In this document: positions 16,284 to 24,070 of the stretch, piece after piece
Numbering within the stretch: position 1 is the first letter of the stretch
Layout: every line of letters starts with the position of its first letter
Assembly (NCBI GenBank): GCA_009841405.1
Contig: VXLV01000125.1
Span: 1 to 45,196, forward strand
DNA length: 45,196 nt
Reading direction: 5' to 3'
Origin: Chloroflexota bacterium
Lineage (GTDB): Bacteria; Chloroflexota; Anaerolineae; Aggregatilineales; Phototrophicaceae
The notes under the pieces: model-generated
Database searches by the model: none
Told to the model about the DNA's origin: nothing
What the model saw: only the letters and a program-made list of their open reading frames with translations
Position numbers and translations under genes: made by a program

Positions 16284-17474
16284 CTAGTCCTCAGCCGCGT
16301 CCAGCGCCGCTTGCTCCTCGGCGATTCGCTCGGGCGTACACTCGAGCTCGGCCAGGATAGCGGCGTCGTCCGCCTTGCGCTCTTCCAGCGACATTTCCGG
16401 CAGACTGGGCGGCGCGCTCAAGATATTGAGCTCCCCGTCCTCGATCACCATGACGGCGCTGTCTAAGATGGAATCGGCCACGGTAACACCGAATTCGTCG
16501 GCAGTATCTAGATTGATGGCCACGCCGAGGCTCACTCTGGAGCTGATGGCGGTCGCGCTGATATCCAGGATGCCGTCAATATGAGCGGCGATCATCCGCC
16601 CGACTGTCACGCCTTCGCCATAGAAGTCATCAAAGCCGGCGCCGACCATCGCGCCATGATGAATCATGCGCGGGGACACGCCGAAAACGGGGATTCCGTA
16701 GTCTTTCGCCACGCCAAGAATTGCCGGAATGCCGCGCGACTCCGTGTAGCCGGCGCCGATCATGAACATCTCAACGCCTTTGTCCGCCAGGCTCGCCGTC
16801 GCCTGCGGCAGATCGGCCGCCGATGCGATTGAGGCGACTTCAACATTCAAGCCGAGCGCTTCGGCGGCTTGGGTGATCTGGCTGACGCCATAGACGCTAT
16901 TCGCTTGCACCGGATCGACTATCGTGCCGATGGTCTGAATATCGGGCTGCTGGACCTGGGACAAGGCCACATATTGCTCGTAAGGAATCGTCACGTGGGA
17001 GCCGGTCACATGCGGCATCTTGATACAGGGCGAATCGGCGATGCCGGCGGAGTATGGCGCGCTGACGATGGCGAAGATCAGCACCGGCGGGTCATCCATT
17101 TCTTTGGTGATATTTGCCGTAATCTGAGTGACCGGCGTTGAGAATGTCAGCAGAATGTCAGCGCCGCGATCCAGCGTCTTCTCGACCATAGCGTTGATGT
17201 TGGTAACGTCGCTGGCCGCGTCCAGCCAATAGACATTGATGCGCTCGCCGTTTAGATCCAGGTTCTCATCCAGCAATTCGCGCTCGGATGCCGAAATCAG
17301 CTCGTGAGCTTGCAATACATCCCAAATGCCCGGTTTTGCGATGTCCTCGGTACCGGTGGCCCGATAGCGCAGAAACGCAATCGTCGGCTTGTCGTCGTCC
17401 GCTGCTGCGGCGATCGGCGCCAAGCTTGCAAGAAGTAAACAGAGGATTATGAGCGTTGAAAAATATCTTGTCAT
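16284..17474 (-). CDS. SBP3: ABC_sub_bind (TrpX-type) substrate-binding protein
   Basis: A 396-residue secreted SBP. The signal peptide is residues 1-25 (core LIILCLLLASLAPIAAA, cleavage near AAA). The mature start is DDDKPTIAFLRYRATG. Cysteines are Cys150 (SPCIKMPHVTG) and Cys379 (ECTPERIAEEQ). It has the best ribosome-binding site of the array (TAGGAGG, 5 nt before ATG). The body is nearly the same as SBP4, but the signal peptide and leader differ entirely. The upstream gap of 295 nt is the longest in the array and holds an extra hairpin at 17565-17598 that the other leaders lack. Confidence 0.9.
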   Translation of the reverse strand: MTRYFSTLIILCLLLASLAPIAAAADDDKPTIAFLRYRATGTEDIAKPGIWDVLQAHELISASERELLDENLDLNGERINVYWLDAASDVTNINAMVEKTLDRGADILLTFSTPVTQITANITKEMDDPPVLIFAIVSAPYSAGIADSPCIKMPHVTGSHVTIPYEQYVALSQVQQPDIQTIGTIVDPVQANSVYGVSQITQAAEALGLNVEVASIASAADLPQATASLADKGVEMFMIGAGYTESRGIPAILGVAKDYGIPVFGVSPRMIHHGAMVGAGFDDFYGEGVTVGRMIAAHIDGILDISATAISSRVSLGVAINLDTADEFGVTVADSILDSAVMVIEDGELNILSAPPSLPEMSLEERKADDAAILAELECTPERIAEEQAALDAAED

Positions 17475-17564
17475 GATAGCCTCCTAATGTGCTTGCGAAC
17501 TGTCACGATTGCAATGTATGTTGAAAAACAATACCGGGTAGTCGCGGGAGTGATGAGTTGCGGA

Positions 17565-17598
17565 AAGTGAGACATGCAGGCGTGTGTATGTCTCACTT
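17565..17598. promoter_or_regulatory. 11-bp inverted repeat in the SBP3 leader region
   Basis: AAGTGAGACAT (17565-17575) and ATGTCTCACTT (17588-17598) are perfect complements with a 12-base loop, 91-124 nt upstream of the SBP3 start. No T-run follows on the minus strand, so it is not an obvious terminator. It could be an operator or an RNA stem; no regulator is known. Confidence 0.45.
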
Positions 17599-17706
17599 CG
17601 ATAGAGCCGTCGGCGCAAAGTCCCGCCGGCCGCGGACACTCGCGGCGAGCATTTGGAGGAGTGTTCTTTGTGTATGTGGGTTCTACTATCGAGAGGAGAA
17701 AAACAG

Positions 17707-17738
17707 AAAGCGGGCGATTGGAGACAGTCGCCCGCTTT
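17707..17738 (-). terminator. Terminator hairpin of SBP2
   Basis: Arms AAAGCGGGCGAT and (A)GTCGCCCGCTTT, one G-U, 8-base loop; the minus strand continues CTGTTTTTC. It starts 31 nt after the SBP2 stop. Confidence 0.75.
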
Positions 17739-17769
17739 GCGCGTTGATTAAATTGCCAGCGTTTGCGGT

Positions 17770-18969
17770 TTAGCCGTCGGCAGCGTCCAGCGCGGCCTGC
17801 TGCTCGGCGATTATCTCCGGCGTGCATTCCAGCGCCGCCAGGAATTCCCTGTCCGCCGCCAGGCGTTCTTCCAGGGTCATGTCTTGCGCCGCATCCGGAT
17901 CGCCTAAATCGCTTGCCGCGCCCGCGGCTCGCTGGCCGTCTTCTATGACAAAGTTCGCCCGCGCCAGCAATGCCTCCGAAATCTCGATGCCCTGTTCGGC
18001 GGCCGTGTCAAGGTTGATGGCGACGCCAAAGCTGCTCGACTGGTTGATGGCGATGTCGGCCAGATCGACTTCGCCGCTGAGGTAGGCGTGCAGCAAGCGC
18101 GCGGCGATCACGCCTTCGTCGTAGAAGCTATAGAAGCCGGCGGCGATAGTCGCGCCGCGGTACACCTGCTGGATAACCGGCGCGTAGAGCGGAATGCCGT
18201 ACTCGGCGGTCAGCTGCACCAGGACCGGCGTGCCCTGCAAGGTTAGCGGGTTGATCGACAGGACGATGGCTTCGACGCCCTTGCCGAGCAAACTCTCCAC
18301 CGCGACATTCAAGTCCGCCAATTGGACGGCGGAAGCGACCTCGACCGTCAGGCCCAGCGATTCGCCAAGCTGCGTGATCAGCCTGGAACCGAGGACACTC
18401 GTCGGCTGATCAGGCGACTCAATCGTGCCGATTGCCTGGATATCGGGATTCTGGATCATAACCAGCGGCACATAAGCGGCGAAGGACAACAGCGGCTGAG
18501 TGCCGGCGACGTGCGCGGGCTTGATGCAGGAGGCATCCGCAATGCCGGTGGTGTAGGGCGTGGTGACGAGGCTGAAGAGAATGGCCGGCGGATCATCCAT
18601 GTCGCGGGTCGCGTTGACTGCGATCTGGGCGACCTGGGTCGTGATTGTGACGATTGCGTCCGCGCCTTTATCCAGTACTTCTTCGACCATCAGATTCACC
18701 GAAGGCAGATCGAAGCCGGCGTCTCGATACAAGAGATTTACATTTTCGCCGATAAGGTCATAGGATTCATTGAGCGCAGCGCGCTCGGCGGCGGTCAGAT
18801 AGCCGTAGGCTTGCAAAGAGTCGAGGATGCCGTTCGTCGCTTCCGTGACCGGGGCGGTCCCCGCATAACGCAGGAACGCGATCGTCGGCTTGGCGTCATC
18901 TTGCGCGATGCCTGCCGGGACTAAAATCAGAGCTAGCAAAATACTAATGAGGAGCGGAAGTCTAATCAT
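17770..18969 (-). CDS. SBP2: ABC_sub_bind (TrpX-type) substrate-binding protein
   Basis: A 399-residue secreted SBP. The signal peptide is residues 1-23 (core LLISILLALILVPAG, cleavage near IAQ). The mature start is DDAKPTIAFLRYAG. Cysteines are Cys148 (ASCIKPAHVAG) and Cys382 (ECTPEIIAEQ). The start is ATG 18969, with TTAGGAG 7 nt upstream; the frame extends to 18996 without support. Only 89 nt separate it from the SBP1 stop and I see no terminator there, so SBP1 and SBP2 may be cotranscribed with the permease and ATPase. The tail region is altered (AASDLGDPDAAQDMTLEER in place of the usual LPEMPLEERR). Confidence 0.9.
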   Translation of the reverse strand: MIRLPLLISILLALILVPAGIAQDDAKPTIAFLRYAGTAPVTEATNGILDSLQAYGYLTAAERAALNESYDLIGENVNLLYRDAGFDLPSVNLMVEEVLDKGADAIVTITTQVAQIAVNATRDMDDPPAILFSLVTTPYTTGIADASCIKPAHVAGTQPLLSFAAYVPLVMIQNPDIQAIGTIESPDQPTSVLGSRLITQLGESLGLTVEVASAVQLADLNVAVESLLGKGVEAIVLSINPLTLQGTPVLVQLTAEYGIPLYAPVIQQVYRGATIAAGFYSFYDEGVIAARLLHAYLSGEVDLADIAINQSSSFGVAINLDTAAEQGIEISEALLARANFVIEDGQRAAGAASDLGDPDAAQDMTLEERLAADREFLAALECTPEIIAEQQAALDAADG

Positions 18970-19058
18970 GGCGATTCTCCTAATCTGAGTAACCAAAAGG
19001 CGAACATTTTGAGTAGGCCGCTAATGTGAACAGGATACGCGTAACGGCGCCGGCGTAC

Positions 19059-20258
19059 TTAGGGCGCGGCATTCAGCGCCGCTTGCTGCTCGGCGATCAT
19101 TTCGGGCGTGCATTCCAGCCCGGCCAGGAAGGCCAAATCGGCCGCGCGCCGCTCTTCCAGGGGCATATCCGGAAGCGCGATTTCAAGTTCTGGCCATTGG
19201 AGAGTGACGCCTTGCTCCGTTTCCCCGTTTGACACCACATAAGCGGCGCCGTCGAGCATGGCTTGCGGTATGTCGACGCCTTGCAGGTCGGCGGCGTCAA
19301 GATTGACAGCGTAGGCGAAATCATTGCTTTCGTAGATGCTGGTTGTGGCGATATCGTAATCGCCGTTGAGATGGCCGACTAGCATGTTGCCGGCGATAAC
19401 CCCTTGTTTGTAAAGGCCGAAGAAGCCACCGCCAATCGTGCCGCCGCGGTAGGCGTTCTGTGGCGCGGAGAAGACGACCGGAAGCCCGTAGTCATAAGTC
19501 AGCGACAGTAGCAGGCTAAATCCCTGGAAGGTGAAAATAGGGATGATGATGGCTTCGGCGCCTTGATCAGCCAGATTCTGGACTGCTTGATACAAGTCAG
19601 GCGTAACGGTGATGGTTTCGTCAACGATGGTCAAGGGCGGGTCGAGCGATTGGGCGATTGCTTTGATGCGCGATACGCCGACTTCGCTGGCGCGCTGCTG
19701 GGGCGACCAAATTGCGCCCGCCGCCTGCATGTCCGGGTTCTGCATCCGCAGCAGGGGCACGATGTCTCGATAGTCAGTTACCGGCACCGTGCCGATGACG
19801 AAATCGGGTTTGACGCAGGAGGATTCCGCGACGCCCGTGATATAGGGTCCCGACGTCACGGTGAAGATCAGTTTGGGCGGGTCGACGAATTCGCGGATGG
19901 AATAGTAGACGATTTGCGTCATCTGGGTGGTGAAGGTGATGAAGATATCGGCGTCTTTGTCGAGCGCTTCTTCTATGAGGACGTTCGCTTCCAGGCGGTC
20001 GAAGAGGGAATCGCCATAGATGATATTGACGCGCTCGCCTTCAATGGAGTGTTCGTCATCCAGCAGCGCGCGCTCTTCCGGGTTGATGAAGCCATAAACT
20101 TCCAGCATATCCAGGATGGCTTTTTCGGCGAGGGCGACATTGCGCGAATCACCCCACTTTAACCATGCGATCGTCGGCTTGTCGTCCGTCTGCGCCATCG
20201 CCGCTGGGCAAACCAGCAGCCCGATCAGTACCAGCCACATCAGAGCTTTCTTCGTCAA
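19059..20258 (-). CDS. SBP1: ABC_sub_bind (TrpX-type) substrate-binding protein next to the transporter core
   Basis: A 399-residue secreted SBP encoded 91 nt after the ATPase gene, with no terminator between, so it is the SBP most directly tied to the transporter. The signal peptide is residues 1-23 (core WLVLIGLLVCPAAMA). The mature start is TDDKPTIAWLKWGD. Cysteines are Cys148 (SSCVKPDFVIG) and Cys383 (ECTPEMIAEQ). The start codon is TTG, preceded by GGAGG at 6 nt. It is divergent in the body (TQIVYYSIREFVDPPKL, NAYRGGTIGGGFFGLYKQG) and may be the ancestral or housekeeping receptor; that is inference from position. Confidence 0.9.
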   Translation of the reverse strand: MTKKALMWLVLIGLLVCPAAMAQTDDKPTIAWLKWGDSRNVALAEKAILDMLEVYGFINPEERALLDDEHSIEGERVNIIYGDSLFDRLEANVLIEEALDKDADIFITFTTQMTQIVYYSIREFVDPPKLIFTVTSGPYITGVAESSCVKPDFVIGTVPVTDYRDIVPLLRMQNPDMQAAGAIWSPQQRASEVGVSRIKAIAQSLDPPLTIVDETITVTPDLYQAVQNLADQGAEAIIIPIFTFQGFSLLLSLTYDYGLPVVFSAPQNAYRGGTIGGGFFGLYKQGVIAGNMLVGHLNGDYDIATTSIYESNDFAYAVNLDAADLQGVDIPQAMLDGAAYVVSNGETEQGVTLQWPELEIALPDMPLEERRAADLAFLAGLECTPEMIAEQQAALNAAP

Positions 20259-20349
20259 GTTGTTCCTCCAGCGTTATGTATCTTGGAAATCTCAATCTCC
20301 AATTCACTGCAAGTCGGGAACCGTCCCTCGCATAAGCCCGGCGGCGGAC

Positions 20350-21144
20350 CTACCCCAGCAACTGCCGGTCTGAAAGTTCGGCGCCGCTGTCCAGGGAATG
20401 GAAGCGTTCGATCAGATCGGCGGGCGTCAGATTGCGGCGTTCTTCGCCAGCGATCTCGAAAACAATTCGACCCTGGTTCATCATGATCACGCGGTCGCCC
20501 AATTGGCAGGCCTGCTGCATGCTGTGGGTGATCATCACCACTGACAGATCGTCGGCGCTGGCCAATTGCTCGGTGAGCGCGATAACCTGCTCGGCCGCAT
20601 TGGGGTCCAGCGCCGCGGTATGTTCATCCAGCAGCAGCAGCTTCGGCTTGGTCAAAGTCGCCATCACCAGCGTGATGGCCTGCCGCTGGCCGCCGCTGAG
20701 CAGCGCGACATCGGCGTCGAGCCGGTGCTCCAGGCCCAGGTGCTGCTGCTCCAACTGCTCGAAAAACCACGATTCGTGCGCGGCTTTTACATCGCGGCGA
20801 AAGCCGGCGCTGCGCCCGTGAATCGCGGCGAGCGACAGATTCTCGCGTATCGTCAGCCCTGGGCAGGTGCCCAGACGCGGGTCCTGGAAGACGCGGCCGA
20901 TGTCATGGGAGCGCAAGTATTCCGGTCTGTACGTGATGTCGCGCCCATCCAGCTCGATGCGGCCCGAATGTGGCTGAACCGCGCCTGAAATGACGTTGAA
21001 GAGCGTACTCTTGCCGGCGCCGTTGGAGCCGATCACGGTGATGAACTCGCCGTCGCCCACAAACAGAGAGAAGTCTTGCAGGGCCCGCACTTCGTTGGGC
21101 GTGCCTTCGTTGAATGTCACCGATACGTGTTCAAGTGATAGCAT
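20350..21144 (-). CDS. ABC transporter ATP-binding protein of the SBP-array importer
   Basis: A 264-residue cytoplasmic ABC ATPase of the type paired with ABC_sub_bind systems (COG1101-like). Motifs: Walker A GSNGAGKST (39-47), Q-loop FQDPR (Gln87), signature LLSGGQRQA (149-153), Walker B LLLLDEH with Asp173/Glu174, and switch His in MITHSM. The signature Gln and the LDEHTAAL form are characteristic of this subfamily. The start is ATG 21144, with AGGTGAG just upstream. The frame is open to 21597, but that part overlaps the permease gene in another frame and has no family features. It starts 8 nt after the permease stop, clearly one operon. It is the only ATPase for eleven SBPs. Confidence 0.95.
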   Translation of the reverse strand: MLSLEHVSVTFNEGTPNEVRALQDFSLFVGDGEFITVIGSNGAGKSTLFNVISGAVQPHSGRIELDGRDITYRPEYLRSHDIGRVFQDPRLGTCPGLTIRENLSLAAIHGRSAGFRRDVKAAHESWFFEQLEQQHLGLEHRLDADVALLSGGQRQAITLVMATLTKPKLLLLDEHTAALDPNAAEQVIALTEQLASADDLSVVMITHSMQQACQLGDRVIMMNQGRIVFEIAGEERRNLTPADLIERFHSLDSGAELSDRQLLG

Positions 21145-21152
21145 AATCTCAC

Positions 21153-22202
21153 CTAGCTGCTGTGTCGCTGTCTGTAGGATTTCCAGCGGTCGTAGAGTCG
21201 CGGCGCGCCCAAGGCCGCCAGGACGACCAAGGCGCTGACGAACTGGATGTCGGTAGTGGGCAAGTCGAGCGCGCTGAAGATCCAGGCGCGCGAGATATCG
21301 AAGACCAGCATGCCGACGACCGCCGCCACCAGCAGCTGGCCGACGCTGCGCGGCCGCAGCAGCACCTCGCCGATGATCACGGCCGCCAAGCCGCGAATGA
21401 TCAGGCCGAACCCCAGGCTGACATCCGCGAAGCCGAATTGCTGCACCACCATTGAGCCGGCGATGGCCGCCAGCCCGTTGGCCGTCATCAGCCCGACCGC
21501 AATCATCAGGTAGTGGTTCAGGCCGGTCGCGCGGACCATCTGTTCGTTCTTTCCGGTCGCGCGGATCGCCAGGCCGATCTCCGTGCGCAAGAACCAATAC
21601 AAGATCAGCAGCACGATGATCACGATAGCGCCGAAGATCATGATCTCCAGCAGGTTGGTCGACTGCCTGCGCATCTGGTCGCCGAACTGCTCGACCAGCC
21701 AGTTGCGAAAGTTCTTGGAGTGGCGGCTGATCAGGGTCTCTTCGCCGAGCAGTGGGATATTGCTCTTGCCGCCCATGATGTGCAGCGTGACGGTGTAAGC
21801 CGCGGTGATGACGATGATGCTGGCCAGCAAACCCTCGATCTTGAATATGATGTCGATCAGCGCGGTTGCCAGCCCGGTCAGCGCGCCGGCCACGAAGGCG
21901 GCGATGATGGCGAATTCCGGGCTGTGTCCGTTGACGATTAGAATCGCGCAGGTCGCGCCGCCGATGGGAAAGGCGCCGTCCACGGTCAGGTCGACGAAAT
22001 TCAGCACGCGGAAGGTCAAAAAGACCGTGACGCCAGCCAGCGCATAGCCCAGCCCCTGGCCGATGGCGCCGATATTGACATTGCCGACTGACATAAAGAA
22101 GGCCACGACCGCAGCCAGCGCGATCAAACGCAAAGCGAACTGGAGGCCGGCGCTGGCGGAGCGCGCCCGCGGCTGATCACCCGAGGATGCTGTTGCTGTC
22201 AT
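21153..22202 (-). CDS. ABC transporter permease of the SBP-array importer
   Basis: A 349-residue integral membrane permease of the BPD_transp_2 / COG4120 type, which partners ABC_sub_bind proteins (TrpY-like). Eight or more hydrophobic helices are visible, with the family segments TFRVLNFVDLTVDGAFPIGG, GLLASIIVITAAYTV and a coupling-helix region LAIRATGKNEQMVRATGLNHYLMIAVGLMTANGLAA (quoted only in part as landmarks AIRATGKNEQM and GLMTANGLAA). The start is ATG 22202 (MTATASSGDQ), with GGAG 9 nt upstream; the frame is open to 22316 but overlaps the promoter region. It is the first gene of the transporter operon and the only permease for the array. Substrate class is unknown; relatives carry amino acids or nucleoside-like compounds. 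Confidence 0.92.
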   Translation of the reverse strand: MTATASSGDQPRARSASAGLQFALRLIALAAVVAFFMSVGNVNIGAIGQGLGYALAGVTVFLTFRVLNFVDLTVDGAFPIGGATCAILIVNGHSPEFAIIAAFVAGALTGLATALIDIIFKIEGLLASIIVITAAYTVTLHIMGGKSNIPLLGEETLISRHSKNFRNWLVEQFGDQMRRQSTNLLEIMIFGAIVIIVLLILYWFLRTEIGLAIRATGKNEQMVRATGLNHYLMIAVGLMTANGLAAIAGSMVVQQFGFADVSLGFGLIIRGLAAVIIGEVLLRPRSVGQLLVAAVVGMLVFDISRAWIFSALDLPTTDIQFVSALVVLAALGAPRLYDRWKSYRQRHSS

Positions 22203-22257
22203 TTTGGGCTGCTCCGTTCGCTGGTGTGCAGGAAACGAAATTAGCACGATTAGCAAG

Positions 22258-22285
22258 AGTATACTGGAATCTATCTTAACACAAA
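22258..22285 (-). promoter_or_regulatory. Candidate promoter of the SBP-array transporter operon
   Basis: On the minus strand TATACT (22258-22263, 5/6 match to -10) lies 55 nt upstream of the permease ATG. Upstream at 15-17 nt is a T-rich TTTTGTGT with a poor -35 match. No T-box, riboswitch or leader peptide was recognised in 22203-22636. Confidence 0.35.
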
Positions 22286-22636
22286 AGCGGGGACGTCTGT
22301 TGCATTTGGCCGGCACGCGGCGCGCGTGTGCCTGCGAGGACGGGATGATCGCGGCCTGGCGCGCCTGCGATCAAAGCGCCCGCGTATGATAGATTTGGCT
22401 CCCAGCGTAAGTGTTGGCGAGTGTCGGGCAGGCCGATGTGGTTGAGAAGCGAGCGATTAGCAAATTGACGATCTAGGGCTTCAAAGCCCTGCAAGGCGCC
22501 GATCGGTTTGACAACCCGCCTGATTGCATAAGTCGGCACTCGCCTGTTGAAGCATATCTTGCGTCTTCCTATCCTTTTGATGTTCTGACCTCTCAGTGCT
22601 CACGCAATTTCACATCAGCCGTATGATATAATCTCC
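22286..22636. other. Intergenic stretch without recognisable gene
   Basis: Between the transporter promoter and the small membrane-protein gene. An 87-codon minus-strand frame at 22276-22539 has no recognisable features and no ribosome-binding site. TATAAT occurs at 22627-22632, very close to the ATG at 22637. Confidence 0.4.
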
Positions 22637-22914
22637 ATGAATCTTCGTGCGGAGAACCCAGACATTTCGGAGAATTTAATTGCAGTACTCGGCTTAACAT
22701 TGAGCGTGCCGACAATTGTTGGGTGTGGCTTTTTTCAATTCACGATGAGACGGTCGCCGGCAGAAGCGGTGTCATCTTTGCGATGCGGTCAACTGAATGG
22801 ATGATGCTGTACGCGCTGACCATTGTCATAGGTAACCCAGTGGTGATCGCGATTGCCGGCTATGCGAACCGCCGAAGCAGTCGGCAGCATTGGGCCGACA
22901 AAATCGAGCAATGA
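22637..22914 (+). pseudogene. Small two-helix membrane protein gene with a frameshift
   Basis: Reading from ATG 22637 gives MNLRAENPDISENLIAVLGL then TLSVPTIVGCGFF, a soluble N-terminus and one likely membrane helix, but this frame stops soon after. If the T6 run near 22729 had one more T, it would join the frame SIHDETVAGRSGVIFAM then WMMLYALTIVIGNPVVIAIAG, a second helix, ending with a basic tail (ANRRSSRQHWADKIEQ) at 22914. The whole would be about 91 residues. No family is recognised. It may be a homopolymer sequencing error or a decayed gene. TATAAT 5 nt before the ATG would give a near-leaderless message. Confidence 0.4.
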
Positions 22915-23116
22915 GTTAAACTCGAAATCCCAAAGCGTCGGCGCCGCTCATACAGTCCGCCTGCGTATAAGGTCGGCATCTTGGAAGTTGCAATTGGCGG
23001 AATTGCCGATTCAACAAGTCTACTCATGTACACGGATGTACCAATCGACTGCGGCTCATTTGCCTTGAGCGTGTATTTGTCTGATACGAGCAACATGTGA
23101 TTGGCAGCAGACAAGG

Positions 23117-24070
23117 ATGACCACACTCGTCACGGGCGGCGCCGGCTTCATCGGCAGTCACGTCGCGGCGGCATTGCTCGCGCGCGGCGACAGGGTCGTC
23201 GTCATCGACAATTTCAACGATTACTACGACCCCGCCATAAAGCGCGCGAACGCCGCTCGGCTGAGCGAAGACCCGTCCTTCACGCTGGTTGAAGGCGACA
23301 TTCGCGATTCCGCACTGGTCGAGCGTGTGTTCAGAGACCAGCATGTCACGCGGGTGGCACATCTGGCGGCGCTGGCCGGCGTGCGCGCCAGCGTCAATCA
23401 GCCGCGCCTCTACTTAGACGTCAACCTGACCGGGACGCTCAACCTGCTTGACGCCGCGCAGCAAACCGGCATCGACCAATTTGTGCTGGCTTCCACCTCG
23501 TCGGTGTACGGCCGCACAAAAATCCTGCCCTTCGTCGAGACTGACACCGCCGACCGGCCGCTGGCGGCTTATCCGGCCAGCAAACGCGCCGCCGAGTTGC
23601 TCGCCCATACCTACCACAATCTGGCCGGCATGAACGTCACGGTCTTGCGCTTCTTCAACGTCTATGGACCCGCCGGCCGCCCGGACATGATGCCCTGGCG
23701 CCTGCTTGAAGCGACGCAGACCGGCGAGCAAATCAGGCTTTTCAATGGCGGCGAAATCCACCGCGACTGGACCTATATCGCCGATACCGCTGCCGGTGTG
23801 CTGGCCGCGCTTGACAAGCCGCTCGGCTACGAAATCATCAACCTGGGCTGCGGCGCGCCGATCTCGCTGACCGACTTTGTCGAGATCATTGCAAAGTACG
23901 CCGGCAAGTCTATCAATACCGTATCCGTACCGACACCAGCCAGTGACCCGCCCATCACCTACTGCAACAACATGAAAGCGCGGGAGCTGCTGGGCTTCAC
24001 GCCGTCCGTGTCCATCCGCGAAGGATTGCAGCGAACCTGGGAGTGGTATCGGGATTACCGCGGGTTGTAG
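23117..24070 (+). CDS. NAD-dependent UDP-sugar epimerase/dehydratase (UDP-glucuronate 4-epimerase-like)
   Basis: A 317-residue extended short-chain dehydrogenase. The Rossmann motif is TGGAGFIGSH (residues 6-15), followed by VVVIDNFNDYYDPAIKR, a signature of UDP-glucuronate/UDP-galactose 4-epimerases. Catalytic residues are the Ser/Thr of ASTSSVYG and the Tyr/Lys of AYPASKRAAE. RFFNVYGPAGRPDM and HRDWTYIADT complete the nucleotide-sugar site. It acts in the cytoplasm making activated sugars for surface polysaccharide. The GGATG context places an AAGG directly before the ATG, a poor ribosome-binding site. It converges on, and overlaps by 16 nt, the oxidoreductase gene. The exact sugar is not certain. 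Confidence 0.9.
   Translation: MTTLVTGGAGFIGSHVAAALLARGDRVVVIDNFNDYYDPAIKRANAARLSEDPSFTLVEGDIRDSALVERVFRDQHVTRVAHLAALAGVRASVNQPRLYLDVNLTGTLNLLDAAQQTGIDQFVLASTSSVYGRTKILPFVETDTADRPLAAYPASKRAAELLAHTYHNLAGMNVTVLRFFNVYGPAGRPDMMPWRLLEATQTGEQIRLFNGGEIHRDWTYIADTAAGVLAALDKPLGYEIINLGCGAPISLTDFVEIIAKYAGKSINTVSVPTPASDPPITYCNNMKARELLGFTPSVSIREGLQRTWEWYRDYRGL

Noticed and set aside
18970..19058. Terminator between SBP1 and SBP2 as in the other gaps
   Set aside because: The 89-nt gap lacks a stem with T-run; a GC-rich ACGGCGCCGGCGT stretch at 19044-19056 does not make a convincing hairpin with poly-T.
22276..22539. 87-codon minus-strand frame
   Set aside because: No ribosome-binding site, hydrophobic pattern or family resemblance; it overlaps the transporter promoter region.
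22203..22636. Riboswitch, T-box or Trp-type attenuator ahead of the ABC permease
   Set aside because: The family suggests amino-acid control, but I found no specifier loop, T-box sequence, leader peptide with repeated Trp/Tyr codons, or terminator/antiterminator pair.
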